Source: Hyaloraphidium curvatum
Lineage: Eukaryota; Monoblepharomycota; Hyaloraphidiomycetes; Hyaloraphidiales; Hyaloraphidiaceae
Assembly (NCBI GenBank): GCA_025558095.1
Contig: JAIVFI010000001.1
Location: forward strand, 115,001-175,000
Length of the DNA: 60,000 nt
Direction of reading: 5' to 3'
Positions within the stretch are counted from its first letter, which is position 1; the number at the start of each line of letters is the position of its first letter. A model generated the notes under the pieces. The model did not search any database and was not told the DNA's origin. It worked only from the letters and a program-made list of their open reading frames with translations. A program made the translations under genes and the position numbers. Below, piece by piece: positions 22,801-33,586 of the stretch.

Positions 22801-25233
22801 CAGCAGAAGCCGCCCCGCTCGTCGCCGAACGGGACGGAGCCCGACGGGCAGCTGAAGCGGCTCCCGCCCTTGCAGAGCTCCGAATCCTCGGCGTCGGGGT
22901 TCTGCGTGTGCGCGAGGTTCAGTCGGTCGTCTGGTTACGAAGCCCAGCAGTCGCCACGTACCCTCGGGAACGCGCACGAATCGCCGCTGCACTTGCCGTT
23001 GCTGACCTTGCCGTTGCAGCAGAAGGCACTTTCGGCGGTGCCGACTTTGGAACAGGTCAACTTCGACAACTCCAAAGACGTGAACGAGAACCCACATGGC
23101 GTCGTCCCGCTCGGGCAGATGAAGTTGAGCATCTTGCGCGGGTCCACGGGCCCGAAGCTGCCGTCGCTGGGCGGCAGCTTTGCCGGCGCCGGCGCGTTGC
23201 TCCGGAAGGCATCGCTCAACGACGGCGGCGGAGCGGCCTCGGCGCCGCAGGTGGGGACGTTGGCACCGAGCCCCCTGCGCGTGTTCTGGCAGATGGGTCA
23301 GCGACGCGGCCCAAAGGCCAAGCCGGAATCAACCCACCCCAGTAATCGCGCACATCTGCCCCGTGCACGCCATCCCCCCGGGCACGACCGTCCCCTTGCA
23401 GCAGTACCCGCCGAGCACGTCGCCAAACGCCTTCTGGCCGATCGGGCACTGGATCTCCGACCCGCCCGTGCAGTACTGGAACGTGGCGCCCGGCCTGCGC
23501 GGCGTCTTGGGGAAGGCGCAGTTGGTGCCGGGGCAGCTGGCTCCGGCAAGCGCCACGGAGCAGCAGAAGCCGCCGTTGGTGAGGTCGCCGTAGGCAAAGG
23601 TGTTTGGCGGGCACTGGTACGTCCGCGGCGCCTGCATCCACTCCGCGAGCTGCCGCGGAAAGTCCACCGCGGGCGCGAGCTGCGGCGGCATCGAGGGCGG
23701 GACGAAGCCCTTGAGGTTGAGCTTGGGCGCGACGAAGCCGTTGCCGACGATCTTGGGCACGCCCGCCGGGACGGCGGGCGAGGGAAGCGCCGGCGGCCTG
23801 CCCATCTGCTGCATCTTCTTGATGTTCTTCAGGAACGAGGCGCCCATGCGCCTGCCCAGCGGGTGCGGCTTGGCGTCGCCGTCCCGCCTGACGAGCAGGC
23901 GCCGTCCTGCGCCGCGCTTGCCGGATGCACGGCTGCGTCGCAGCCGCGAGCGCGCCCTCCGCTCCTCGGATTCCTCCTCGGCCTCGGCCTCTTCTTCCGG
24001 TTCGGCTTCCTCCTCCGGTTCGGCCGCCTCTTCCGACTCGCCCTCCCCGCCTTCGCCCTCGTCCCCGCCCTCCCCCGCCTCCGCATCGGGCCCGAACCCG
24101 ATGATGACCCGCTTTCCCTTGAGCCCCAGATCCTTCACGGGCCCCGTCACGCATCCCAGCGCGGCCACCAGCTTCTCCGGCAGCCCCTTGTCCGCCGCCA
24201 ACGCAGCCACGTCCGTGACCACCAGGACGGCCGGGTCGGCCTCGGCGTCGTCCCCGCGCACGGAGGCGCACGCGCTGGCGACGGCGGCTTTCTCCTCCCC
24301 CGTGAGGCCCTTGATGGAGTCCTGGGCCACGGAGCAGAGGGAGAGGGCGAGGCCGGCGGTGGAGGGCCGGTCGAGGAGGGACTGGGCTTTCGCGGGGGTG
24401 ACGCCGAGGAGGCCTGCGAGGTTTTGCAGGGCTTCGGCGGGCTCGGGGGGCTCTTCCGGTTCCTCCTCGGCTGTGGGGCAGCGGGGAATGCGTGAGCAGG
24501 GGTGCGTAGAAGCGCTGGGGGTTTGGGGCGCCGACCTTCCTCTTCCTCCACCTCCGCCGGCTCTTCCTCCTCGGCCGGCTCTTCTTCCTCCGGCTCATCC
24601 TCCTCCGGCTCTTCCTCCGGCTCTTCCTCCTCAGCTTGTTCCTCTTCTTCGGCGGCCTCCTCCTCGGGTTCTTCCTCGGCCTCTTCCTCGCCGGACTCCT
24701 CTTCAGCGGGCTCTTCCTCCTCGGGAGCCTCCTCTTCCGGCTCTTCCTCCTCGGCGGGTTCTTCCTCCTCGGGTTCGTCCTCGGAAACTTCTTCCTCGGG
24801 TTCTGACGAGCGATTTCAGCGCGACAAGCGGAGTCTGGGGAACGGGAGACGCACCCTCGGCCTCCTCGGCCTCCTCCTCCTCTGCCGGCTCCTCCTCGGC
24901 CTCTTCCTCCTCCGGCTCTTCCTCCGGCTCTTCCTCTTGCTCTTCTTCCTCCTCGGGCTCGTCCTCCTCCTCCTCGACGACCTTCTTGCCCTTCCCTTTG
25001 GCGATTGCCTTGGCGTTGCTCTTGGCCGCCCGCGGCACCATCCTCGGCGCGGCCCCGGCGCGCACACGCGGCAGCACGGCGTCCTTCCGCATCGGCGCGG
25101 CGGGCAGCGCGTCGGCGGTCCGCACGGCGGTCGGCCAGATGTCCACGGCGAGTGCGAGGAAGGCGACCGCGAGGACCGCGCCGAAGAGCGCCCGCGGCGC
25201 CCGTCGCCGCCCCCGCGGCCGGAGTCGCGCCAT
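16853..25233 (-). CDS. giant modular secreted protein, copy 2 (15 exons)
   Basis: Second member of the minus-strand pair. Exons: 25233-24855, 24802-24536, 24470-23338, 23285-22962, 22901-21263, 21207-20918, 20858-20206, 20149-19965, 19906-19619, 19565-19497, 19433-19240, 19186-18835, 18775-18557, 18504-17909, 17851-16853. The sum is 7587 nt (2528 aa), all in phase. The start at 25233 gives an Arg-rich n-region followed by a strong hydrophobic core (GAVLAVAFLALAVDIWP). Exons 1-2 encode an almost uninterrupted Glu/Pro/Ala tract, then the helical domain, a second acid patch, a basic segment (RRSRASGKRGAGRR) and the cysteine modules. Unlike copies 3 and 4, the segment joining cysteine modules 2 and 3 has no intron and encodes about 16 extra residues there (exon 4 is 324 nt). 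Its last intron is identical to that of copy 3. Confidence 0.8.
24540..25000. repeat. low-complexity pyrimidine-rich tract (acidic coding repeat)
   Basis: On the plus strand this is an almost pure CT-rich run built from variations of CTCTTCCTCCTCGG. Read on the minus strand it is GAG/GAA/GCC/CCG repeats coding Glu-Glu-Pro/Ala units of copy 2. The long Ser-rich and Arg-rich frames seen over it are artefacts of the repeat. Confidence 0.8.
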
Positions 25234-25771
25234 CGCGGCTGGCCGGCTTTGGACCGAGCTCACGACGCGGCCTGGCAGGGTCAGTTAGGGTGGGACGAGG
25301 GCAGGAAGCGATCCGTGCGCAGCGCCAACGTTCGGTGGACCCGCTTTCGTACCGCGAAAGGACTACCTTCGCACGGAAGCAGGACGCCGCAAAAACCGAC
25401 AAGGAACGGGTAAGCCGATCTACATTAGCACGTCTGATCATGATCCGGGGGCTCCGGGGCCGGATTCGTCAGTTCGCGACGATGGGGGCTTGTGACTCCC
25501 TGGGTGACTCCACGCACGAAGGGACGCCGAAAGCCAGCGAAAGCTTCCATCATGCCTAGAGCATCCTTTCGCTTGTCAGCAAATGGCATGGTGTCGTGCA
25601 GTCGATTATACTGGTCGACGGATGGTCCGGGGGAAGCAACTCGGACCGAGCAGCACAGCCACGATTCGCGCAACGCCCGCTGGATCGACCTGTTTCTCCC
25701 ACCCCATCGCCGCCTCGCCGGGCGTTCTCCTCGCGCCATCTCCCGTCTACCCCCTCTCGACACCTCCCGCA
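25234..25771. promoter_or_regulatory. divergent intergenic region, giant gene 2 / DUF2855 gene
   Basis: 538 bp between two divergent start codons. No match to the 36024-36700 region upstream of copy 3 or to the spacer upstream of copies 1 and 4 is evident, so copy 2 appears to have its own promoter. An ATTATACTGG-like AT-rich spot lies near 25605. Nothing else recognised. Confidence 0.4.
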
Positions 25772-27091
25772 ATGTCGGCCGACCTCGCGAACCCCTCTTT
25801 TTCCGTCAAGCGGAACGCCATCGGCACCACCCGCCTCGACGACACCAAGCTCTCCTCTGAGCTCGCCGACGGCGAGGCCCTTCTCCGCATCGAACGCTTC
25901 GGGTTCACGTCCAACAATGTGACGTACGCGGCCATCGGGGACAGGTTCAAGTGGGTCCATTTGCCGCGGAACCGACCACCGTCGTTGACAATCCGACTTG
26001 GTCCCCCTTTCGTCCCGCTTTCGGCCTCGTTCTGTCATTTCTGCCTTTCGTGTGAAGGTACTTTGACTTCTTCCCGGCACCCGAGGGCTTCGGCGTGATG
26101 CCCGTGTGGGGCATTGCGGTCGTCGAAAAGACCACGCCCGCCGCCAAGCTCGCCGCCGGGGAGCGCGTCTACGGCTACTGGCCCGTCGACAAGTGGATCA
26201 AGTTCAGGCCCGAGGCCGTCACCGCCTCCGGCTTCCGCGTGGACAGGCCCCAAATGGACAGGAGCATGGCCATCTACTCCAACTACACCCGGCTCGGGGC
26301 GGACCCGGCGTACGACCCGTCGGGCGACGACTTTGAGTGCCTCTTCCGGCCGCTTTGGACGACCGGGTTCTGGCTCGGCGACGTCGTCCTGAACCACCAG
26401 CCGCGCCTCTACGGCGCCAAGCACGTCATAATCACTTCGGCCTCGGCCAAGACCTCCTACTCGGCCGGCTTCTGCACGCTCTTCATGGACAAGACCGTCT
26501 CCGTCGTCGGTCTGACCTCGCAGCGCAACAAGTCGTTCGTGGAATCCATGATCGGCGTGTGCTACACCTCCGTCGCGACGTACGACGACCTGGACTCGCT
26601 CCCGCCCGCCTCGGAGGGCGTCGTCATCGTCGACGTCGCCGGCGACCAGAAGGTCCTCCAGTCGCTCTGGAAAAAGTACGGGGAAGAGGGGTGCAAGGGG
26701 ACCATCACCGTCGGCATGTCCCACTTCGACCCCGCGGCAGCCGGCGCCGCGCCCGCGCCGGGGGCCGTCGCGCCGATAAAGCAGGAGATGTTCTTCGCGC
26801 CCACCTGGTGAGAAACGCCTTCCAGACACTGAGTTTGGCAGGTCTGACTCAATGCAATCCAGGATCGTGCAGCGCACCAAGGAGCTCGGGCCCGAGGCCG
26901 TGGAGAAGCTCCGTTCCGCAGCCTGGGCGGCCTCGAAGTCGAACTTCCCCAAGTGGGTGGGGAAGGTCACCCACGCCTTCGGCCCCAAGGAATTCGAGGA
27001 GGTCTACCTCAAGATGCTCAACGGCAAGACGGACGGCAGCGAGGGTTTCATCGGGTCGATGTGGGCAAAGGGCGAGGCCGCCAAGATCTGA
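25772..27091 (+). CDS. DUF2855 family protein (3 exons)
   Basis: Exons 25772-25950, 26058-26807 and 26863-27091 join in frame to 385 aa. DUF2855 proteins are fungal and bacterial proteins related to the medium-chain reductase fold, of unproven reaction. Visible family features are the N-terminal NNVTYAAIGDRFKY strand, which spans the first intron, then DFFPAPEG, VMPVWGIA, GYWPVDKW and the later Rossmann-like stretch with SASAKTSYSAGF and VIVDVAGDQKV. The first junction restores a codon (AA|G) and gives continuous family sequence, which supports the splice. No signal peptide or membrane segment is seen, so it is likely cytosolic. It shares a divergent promoter with giant gene 2 and converges on the NIPA gene (121 bp between stops). 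Confidence 0.82.
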
Positions 27092-27211
27092 GGTCTTGAT
27101 GAAAAAACCAGCAATGGGACTTGGACCGCAAGTGGCTTGATTCACCATTGTATCAAGCGGGCAGACCAACAACAGACAGATCAGACAGAGCCACAACGAC
27201 CTTCTCAGGCC

Positions 27212-29283
27212 CTATTCCGCTTTCTTGACATCCTCCTTTGCCGTCTCCGTCAGCCCCGGCTGCGGATTCGGAATGTCCGACGTCGCAGCGGGTGCCACCG
27301 ACGGCGACGCCCTCACGACCGACGATGGCGCACCCGCTGCGCTCGCCTCCGCCCCCTCGACGCCCTCGGCCACGGCCGGCACCGCGCTTTCCTGCGCCGA
27401 ACCGCCCACCTCCGGCATCTCGATCCCCGCGATCGACTCCCCCAGGCTCCCGTTGGTGCTCCTCCTCTTCAGCTCCGCCCCCTCCTCCGCCGGCACCGCC
27501 CCGATCGCCTCCGGGAACGCCTCGGCGCTCCCTCCCCGCGGGTACTTCCTCCGCAGGCTGCCGCGGTACTCCTGCTGCGCCATGCCGAGCGAGTACTTGC
27601 GCTTCAGCACGTCCTGGTCCAGCTCCCACGCGTGCGAGGTGAGCACGTCGAGGGCGAAGCCGACGGTGGACTTGCGGGTCAGCGCGCGCTGGGCGCGCTG
27701 CGAGGAGGTGGAGACGTTGCGCGCGTGCCGGGCGGGGGGAGGGAGGCCCGAAGCGTCGCCGGCGGTGGTGGGGTATGCGCCGTCGAGATCGGTGTCGGTG
27801 CGGAAGGTGACGCCCGTCGTGTGCGCACGGCGGAGGGAGCCCTCGCCAGAGTGCACGCGGTCCTCGGTCGTCAGCATCTCGGGGGGCACCACGACCGCGT
27901 CGGTCAGGAGGGTGCTGGCCGACAGCGGGGCCGCCTCCGCCGCCGCGACAGCGCCGACCATGGTTGCTGCTGTCCCGGGGTTTACGGCCGAGGATTGCCG
28001 CCGCAGCAGCGACGTGCCGTTCTCCTTCATCGACATCGCCCGCTTGTCCTCCATCTCGGCCATCTCCTTGTCCTCGTCCCCGTCCTCATCCAGGTGGAGC
28101 ATGTTGCCGTCCACCAGCACGTCGTCGTCCTCGCCCTCCTCTGCCTGCCCGGGCCGGAACAGCTCCTTCACCTTCTTTGGCAGCGCGCGAAGGTTGAACG
28201 AATACAGGATCGCCACGCCGCAGGAGATGACCAGGAACCCCATGATAAGCGTGGCCACCTGCACGCCCGGGATGGTCGACGCGCCCGCGTACAGGAACGC
28301 AAACGTGATCATGGTCGCGGTGGTGAACATGACGTAGAAGATGGGCATGACGATGCCGGCGCCGTGGTCGGCCAGGGCGCGGTTGGTGGTGAGCACCTGG
28401 TAGACCGCGAGGACGGCGATGACGAGGACGAGCACGTAGAGGGACCAGTTCCTGAACGCGTTGTCGGTTTCCCAGTGCGAGAAGGAGTAGATGACCGAGG
28501 CGCCGACGGCGCCGGCGAGCTGGACGAGCCAGCTGCCGCCGATAGCGGCCGCGGTGATGTACACGAGGACTTGCAACGTGCGGGAGGTCAGCAACGCGAG
28601 TGCCGCCCCGAACGGCGCCACGAACCATTCTTCTTGCCGTACCGCGGGCCAAGGTACAGCGAGATCACGCCGAGGGCGATGAGGCACAGGATGGCCCACA
28701 GGATGGCCCACCACCGGGCCATGTAGTTCCAGAACATGCCGATGGTGTAGACCGGGTTCTCCGAGTTGGGGCTCTGCAGCACGACGACGATGGACCCGAT
28801 GACGGTCAGGAAGACGCCGACCTTGGCCTCGAACGACAGCTGCTCCTTGAGGAAGTAGGTCGACAGGATGGCCGTGACAAACACGGACATGGAGCCCATG
28901 GGCGCGACTAGCACCGAGGGCGCAAACGAGTAGGCCACCAGGTTGGTGACCTCGGCAAACACCATGCACGCGGTGCCGGTCCACCACACCCAGCTCTTGA
29001 GGTATTCGACGTGGCCGTGCTTGACCTCGCGGCCCTCGCGCAGCATCTTGACCTCGACGTCCAGGATGCCCTTCTTCTGCAGCACGAACGACACGCCGTT
29101 CAGGGTCGACGAGACGATGGCCATCGCCATGCCGATGTAGACGAAGTAGTCCGGGAAGCCGGAGCCACCGCTGCCGCCCGAGCGGCGTTCCAGCGCGGGC
29201 GACCGTGCGGGAACTGGCACAGCGGGGGGCAGCGCGGCGTGGCCGCCCGCGATAAGCGCCGGCGCGCCCGCAAACGGCGCCAT
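27212..29283 (-). CDS. NIPA-like magnesium transporter (2 exons)
   Basis: Exons 29283-28626 and 28569-27212 join to 671 aa. NIPA proteins are multi-pass membrane Mg2+ transporters of the drug/metabolite transporter superfamily. The first membrane segment starts at FPDYFVYIGMAMAIVSSTLN, followed by FVLQKKG, a WWTGTACMVFAEVTNLVAYS segment, APMGSMSVFVTAILSTYFL and further helices. The 56 nt intron falls exactly where the family has N-VLVYI, giving YGKKNVLVYITAAAIGGSW, which supports the splice. About 260 C-terminal residues form a hydrophilic, Ser/Glu-rich cytosolic tail (Asp/Glu cluster GQAEEGEDDD, several Arg-rich Ser sites such as LLRRQSS), much longer than in animal NIPA proteins and possibly phospho-regulated. 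The start at 29283 is the first ATG upstream of the membrane domain in this frame. Confidence 0.87.
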
Positions 29284-29477
29284 TGCGCGCGAAGCGGGTG
29301 TGCCCGCGGAATGCCGCGTGGCCGCGTGGCGGAAGCGGAGGAATGCGGCGATCGACGCGGAGGAGGGGTGGCCGCGATTGCGGTGGTGACTGACCGTGCG
29401 GAAACCTGGGCGGCTGACGGGCCGAGTCCGTGAGGCTGGACAAACAAAGCGTCCTATCCCCACGCAGACCGGCAAAG
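29284..29477. promoter_or_regulatory. short divergent promoter, NIPA / LRR kinase
   Basis: 194 bp separate two divergent start codons, so the two genes share a compact bidirectional promoter. No TATA or CCAAT motif stands out. Confidence 0.45.
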
Positions 29478-30968
29478 ATGCCTGGCTCTTCGGGCCCGGA
29501 CCCGGCTCGGGATGGAAAGCCGCCTGCCAAGATGTCGCTGCGGGCCCTCCCCTCCCCCGACGCCGTCGCGGCCTTCCGCGGAGTCACCGACCTCGACCTC
29601 AGCCGCGCCGGCCTGCATTCGCTACCCGGGTACCTCTTTTCCGCGGCCTCCCCCTTCGCGGATACGCTCGTCAAGCTGGACGTGTCGTTCAATGCCCTGT
29701 CGGCCCTGCCGGACGAGCTGGAGCGGTGCTCAAAGCTGAAGATCCTCTTCGCAGCGAAAAACTCTTTCGAGGCCTTGCCGGCGGTGCTCGGGAAGTTGCC
29801 CTCCCTGGGCATGGTGTCGTTCAAATCGAACCGTATCTCGGACGTGCCCGAAAACTCGCTGCCCCCGTCGGTCTACTGGCTCATCCTCACCGACAACGGC
29901 ATCTCCTCCCTCCCATCCTCTATAGGCCGCCTAGAAGGCCTGCGCAAGTGCATGCTGAGCTGCAACCGCCTCTCCGCCTTGCCGGAATCCATGGCCAACT
30001 GCACGCAGCTCGAGCTGCTCCGCCTGGCCGACAACGACTTCTCCTGCATCCCGCCGTTCCTCCTCTCCCTCCCCCGGCTCGCGTGGGTCGCTTTGGGAGG
30101 GAACCTGCTCCCGCCCAACAGCAAGACGGACCACCTGGAAACGCTGATCGCCGAGGTGCCCGCGGAGCACGTGGTCCCCCGCGACGCGGTGCACCTGGGA
30201 AAGCTGCTCGGAGAGGGCACCAGCGGCAAGATCTTCGAGGGCGTGCTGCGGCTCCCCGGGTCGGAAGAGGTTCCCTGCGCGGTCAAGACGTTCAAGGACA
30301 ACGTGACGACGTCGGACGGCCGCCCGATGGACGAGGCGCACGTGTGGACGCATTTGGAGGCGACCGAGACGCATTCGGAGCACCTCGTCCGCACGCTGGC
30401 GATCTACGCCGACGCCGCGGAGCACCAGCTCGGCGTTGTGATGGAGCGGCTGCCGGGGAGCGTGGCTGCGCTGGGCGGGCCGCCGTCGTTTGAATCCGTG
30501 ACGAGGGACGTCTACGATCCCGAGCGCGTGTTCGGCTCCGAGGAGCCCGCCTTGGAAAGGGACCTGGAGGTAGTGGCGGAGCTCGCGGCGGGATTTGCCG
30601 AGGCCATGGCGGCGCTGCACCGCGGCGGCGTGGTGCACGGCGATCTTTACGGGCACAACCTGCTGGTCACTGCGCCCGGGGAGCGGAGGACGGTCAAGAT
30701 GGGCGACTTCGGCGCGGGGTTCCTGCTTCCCCCGGACGAAACCGTCGCGGGAGCGCTGATGCGGATCGAGGTCCGCTCGTTCGGGTACTTCCTCGAGGAG
30801 ATGCTGGAGCTGCTCGCCGCGCGGCACGGGGAGCAACGAAGCGGGATGGTGGAGGGGATGCGGAAGCTGAGGGATCGGTGTTTGGCCGAGGACGTGGGGT
30901 CGAGGCCCCTGGCGGCCGCGGTGGCAGCGGAGATGCGGCACCTGCGTGGGAGGGCGCTGCCGAACTGA
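29478..30968 (+). CDS. LRR-containing protein kinase of bacterial-like type (single exon)
   Basis: Intron-less gene, 496 aa, from the ATG at 29478; the reading extends upstream only through a GTG. Residues about 30-215 are leucine-rich repeats with xxLPxx spacing (LDLSRAGLHSLP, VYWLILTDNGISSLPSSIG). The rest is a compact kinase domain: glycine loop GEGTSGKIFEG (245-255), Lys270 in CAVKTF, catalytic loop HGDLYGHN with Asp389, and GDFG with Asp410. The repeat phrasing (WLILTDN.I..LP..IG) and the HGDLY.HN plus IEVRSFG segments match my memory of a family widespread in proteobacteria and annotated as leucine-rich repeat-containing protein kinase. There is no signal peptide or membrane segment. 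It is predicted to be a cytosolic Ser/Thr kinase; the substrate is unknown. It ends 54 bp from the stop of the convergent deacetylase gene. Confidence 0.88.
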   Translation: MPGSSGPDPARDGKPPAKMSLRALPSPDAVAAFRGVTDLDLSRAGLHSLPGYLFSAASPFADTLVKLDVSFNALSALPDELERCSKLKILFAAKNSFEALPAVLGKLPSLGMVSFKSNRISDVPENSLPPSVYWLILTDNGISSLPSSIGRLEGLRKCMLSCNRLSALPESMANCTQLELLRLADNDFSCIPPFLLSLPRLAWVALGGNLLPPNSKTDHLETLIAEVPAEHVVPRDAVHLGKLLGEGTSGKIFEGVLRLPGSEEVPCAVKTFKDNVTTSDGRPMDEAHVWTHLEATETHSEHLVRTLAIYADAAEHQLGVVMERLPGSVAALGGPPSFESVTRDVYDPERVFGSEEPALERDLEVVAELAAGFAEAMAALHRGGVVHGDLYGHNLLVTAPGERRTVKMGDFGAGFLLPPDETVAGALMRIEVRSFGYFLEEMLELLAARHGEQRSGMVEGMRKLRDRCLAEDVGSRPLAAAVAAEMRHLRGRALPN

Positions 30969-31022
30969 GCGCGGCGGCAAGAAGTAGGCCAGACCAGATC
31001 GCATAGACGACCTCCTACACAA

Positions 31023-31961
31023 CTATCCCTCCTCGACGCACTCGGCCATCGAGAGGATCCTCCGCCCCTGCGGGTTCGCAAACGGCCCGTCGGTGCCCAC
31101 CAGCGCGCGCGTCAGGTTGGCCGCCGACCGCGACGTCGACGCCACGGTATCGTGCATACAGAGGATCGACCCCGCGTCCGGGAACCCGTTGACGTAGATG
31201 GGGATCTCGCGCCCCGGATCGTCCATCCACCAGTCGATGCAGCCCGCGTTCCACATGACGATCGTGTAGCCCCGTTTCTCGAGGAACCGCCTGACGCCCG
31301 CGCTGACGGCCCCGTAGGGCGGGCGGAGGAGGTACGGCCGCCGGCCCGTGATCTCTTTGATGATCCTTTCGTTTTCCTCGATCTGGAACGCGAGTTCCGA
31401 AGTATTGCCCCGTGCGAAGAGGTCCGTCAGGTTGGCGTGCGAGTACGTGTGGCTGCCGATCGTGTGGCCCTCGGCGACCATGCGGCGGAGCACGTCGGGT
31501 GCCTGGACGGCGTTGATCCCCACGACGAAAAAGGTGGCCTTGACCCCGAGCTCCCTGAGCGAGTCGAGCAGCTCCGGCGTCGTGGCCGACGGCCCGTCGT
31601 CGAAAGTCAGCGCCACGCCGCGGTCCAGGGCGGGGCACGCGTAGAGAATCTGCCCGGGACGCGTGAACGGGTTGCCGCGGTGTTTGTGGGGGGCGACGAG
31701 CAGCGAGACGAGTTGGAGGGACAGTAGAGTGAAGAGGACCAGAAGGCCATTGGCGAGGAGCGCGTTACGGCGCGAGGCGACAAGGTTCGAGGCGTTGAAG
31801 CGCGTTTCAATGGCCGCTGCCGACAAGCGGCGGGTCCCAACGGCCGTCTGCGGTGGGCGTGTCCCGTAGGTCCGCGTTTCCGTGTGGCCGAGCAGCGGGT
31901 CGCCCGGCAGCGGGTCGGCCGAGTACGGCGGCGGGGCGGCGGCGTCCGAAGCGGCGACCAT
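31023..31961 (-). CDS. chitin deacetylase-like polysaccharide deacetylase (CE4), type II membrane
   Basis: Single exon, 312 aa from the ATG at 31961. Carbohydrate esterase family 4 enzymes remove acetyl groups from chitin, and this one would act at the plasma membrane/wall face. One membrane anchor (about 68-90, LLANGLLVLFTLLSLQLVSL) follows a short cytosolic N-terminus. All CE4 motifs are present in order: TFDDGP (119-124, catalytic base and metal Asp), SHTYSH (170-175, metal His pair), RPPYG (213-217), DWW (243-245) and a C-terminal ILCMHD with His270. There is no chitin-binding module. Activity on other N-acetylglucosamine polymers cannot be excluded. The frame upstream of 31961 is open but lacks conserved sequence. 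Confidence 0.9.
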   Translation of the reverse strand: MVAASDAAAPPPYSADPLPGDPLLGHTETRTYGTRPPQTAVGTRRLSAAAIETRFNASNLVASRRNALLANGLLVLFTLLSLQLVSLLVAPHKHRGNPFTRPGQILYACPALDRGVALTFDDGPSATTPELLDSLRELGVKATFFVVGINAVQAPDVLRRMVAEGHTIGSHTYSHANLTDLFARGNTSELAFQIEENERIIKEITGRRPYLLRPPYGAVSAGVRRFLEKRGYTIVMWNAGCIDWWMDDPGREIPIYVNGFPDAGSILCMHDTVASTSRSAANLTRALVGTDGPFANPQGRRILSMAECVEEG

Positions 31962-32272
31962 AGCTTTTGACGATAAATGCAGTACTATCAGACTCGCCAA
32001 GGCCGAGGGTGAGGAGGGAGACGGAACCGTTCTCGCCCTTCCCGTGCGTGTGGCAAGGGGGCGAGCAAGGGCAAAGCAAGGGCGAGTGACAACTCGAACG
32101 AAGGCCAGCATGCCTGACCATCCGAGATGAGAAACAGCCATTCAAACATTCTCGCTGTGCTATTCGGTTCAGCTACGTGCCCTTTCGAATTCTCTTCGAC
32201 CGATCTATCCGATTGACTGATTTGGTTGCGTAATCACTGCTTCTCCAGTCACCCCGGCAGCAAACGTAAGAG
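31962..32272. promoter_or_regulatory. intergenic region upstream of the deacetylase
   Basis: 311 bp between the deacetylase start and the stop of the next minus-strand gene. The part near 32150-32250 is relatively AT-rich (GATTGACTGATTTGG) and may hold the deacetylase promoter together with the 3' end of the upstream gene. No defined motif is recognised. Confidence 0.4.
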
Positions 32273-33484
32273 CTAGACGTTCGTGAAGAACACCTCATCA
32301 TTGCGTCCAATTATGTGCTCCGTACCGGGGTACTGGCCATGCTTGGCCGTTTCCTCGTCCATGTAGACCAAGTCCACGGCGAACTTGGCGGTCGATGACT
32401 CCCGCGAGGCAACAGAGAACGCGATGTAAGGTTGTACGAGAGTGTCAAAGAATGCGTACTTGTGCGAACCTTTGACAATGCCGTTGGGGTACGTGTCCAG
32501 ACCACCGAGTTCGGGGCTTCCAATTAGATCGCCCTGTTTGATGAAGCGTTCGAAAACGTCCTTCAGCTTCTCGCCCCGGAAAAGAACGAGATGTTTCCAG
32601 GGCTCCGAGATCCACATTTCCTTAGGAACCGTTCCTTTGATGGACGCCCAGAACGTGCACTCTTCCGGATCATGAGGATAGGTTGCTATGCGGCAGAGAG
32701 AAAAGCTCGAACACTCCAGGACACATTCGCCTCCTTCTTGTCCGTTCCAGTAGATCTCCGTTTCTATCTTGAACTTAATTGACGATGGCGATCGGATGAT
32801 GAACGGGGGAACCAGATGTGCCAGCTTCCCGGTCTTTCCGTCGTGCGCAGCGGATTTTTCGAAGGAGCTCGAGACCGCTTGGATCTTCTGGAGTGCTCCT
32901 CCGAAAACGTAGACGGGAAGGCGGGGAATGAGGGGCTGAAGCGATCCGGGCCGAGACGGAATGAAGTCCTCAGGGAGGCCGTAGAACTCGACGTCGGCGC
33001 GTAAACGCTTCCGCTTTCTGGGCGAGAGGTCCTGCCAGATGTCCCACGAAGGAGCAGGTCCGCCGCGCAGGTAGGGATCGATGTGCCTGCGGAAACGATG
33101 CACGTTGCGGTCGAGGGTGTAGACAGCCGGCAGCGCACTCTTTCCCTCGTTCAGTCCGCCCGGTCCGAAGTGGTGCGCAAAGATGGAGCTCGGCACGCGT
33201 GGTACTATGCCGGATCTGATGTACTGGAAGTCCCGGGTCTTCTCGCCGACGAAACGCACAGTGACGACGTCCGCCGCAGGAGAGCGAGCGGTGGCATCTC
33301 CCCCGGGGCTACTGTCGGTGCGGGCGCGCTTCGAGGTCTTCTCCGTCATTTTGTCGGTGCGTGGAGCCACAAAGGAGGCAGCCGGCGGTGTTCCGAACGT
33401 GATTAGGAGCCCGGGACAGAGGGAGGCGTCCGTTTCCGGCATGCGGGATGAAACTGTCTCCAACACGGATGATACGCTGGCCAT
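32273..33484 (-). CDS. BTB/POZ (KCTD-like T1) domain protein, uncharacterised
   Basis: Single exon; 403 aa from the ATG at 33484, or 358 aa from an ATG at 33349 just before the conserved part. Residues about 73-142 resemble the potassium-channel tetramerisation type of BTB domain: VVTVRFVGEKTRDF, a VPSSIFAHHF helix, then the tell-tale YTLDRNVHRFRRHIDPYLRGG, matching the LDRNP.xF..ILxYLRxG signature. KCTD proteins are usually oligomeric adaptors, often for cullin-3 ubiquitin ligases. The remaining 260 residues are globular and rich in Trp/Phe, without a domain I can name. No membrane segments, so it is not an ion channel itself. If the upstream ATG is used, only 102 bp separate it from the divergent endoglycoceramidase gene. 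Confidence 0.75.
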   Translation of the reverse strand: MASVSSVLETVSSRMPETDASLCPGLLITFGTPPAASFVAPRTDKMTEKTSKRARTDSSPGGDATARSPAADVVTVRFVGEKTRDFQYIRSGIVPRVPSSIFAHHFGPGGLNEGKSALPAVYTLDRNVHRFRRHIDPYLRGGPAPSWDIWQDLSPRKRKRLRADVEFYGLPEDFIPSRPGSLQPLIPRLPVYVFGGALQKIQAVSSSFEKSAAHDGKTGKLAHLVPPFIIRSPSSIKFKIETEIYWNGQEGGECVLECSSFSLCRIATYPHDPEECTFWASIKGTVPKEMWISEPWKHLVLFRGEKLKDVFERFIKQGDLIGSPELGGLDTYPNGIVKGSHKYAFFDTLVQPYIAFSVASRESSTAKFAVDLVYMDEETAKHGQYPGTEHIIGRNDEVFFTNV

Positions 33485-33586
33485 GCTTCACGCGGATATC
33501 GCGCTGGATGCCGTTGATTTAGCTCGATTCGCGCGTTTCTGCGACCATAGTGCCACTTCCGTTGCTCCGGAGCGCGATTCTCCGGA

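Noticed and set aside
22303-24495. 730-codon plus-strand frame
   Set aside because: Antisense shadow of exons 3-5 of copy 2; it crosses two introns of the real gene and has no protein-like composition.
23600-25288. 562-codon plus-strand frame rich in Ser runs
   Set aside because: Mirror image of the GAG/GAA repeats of giant gene 2 on the other strand; the poly-Ser pattern comes only from the codon repeat.
29430-29477. N-terminal extension of the LRR kinase
   Set aside because: It would begin at a GTG codon; the first ATG in frame is at 29478.
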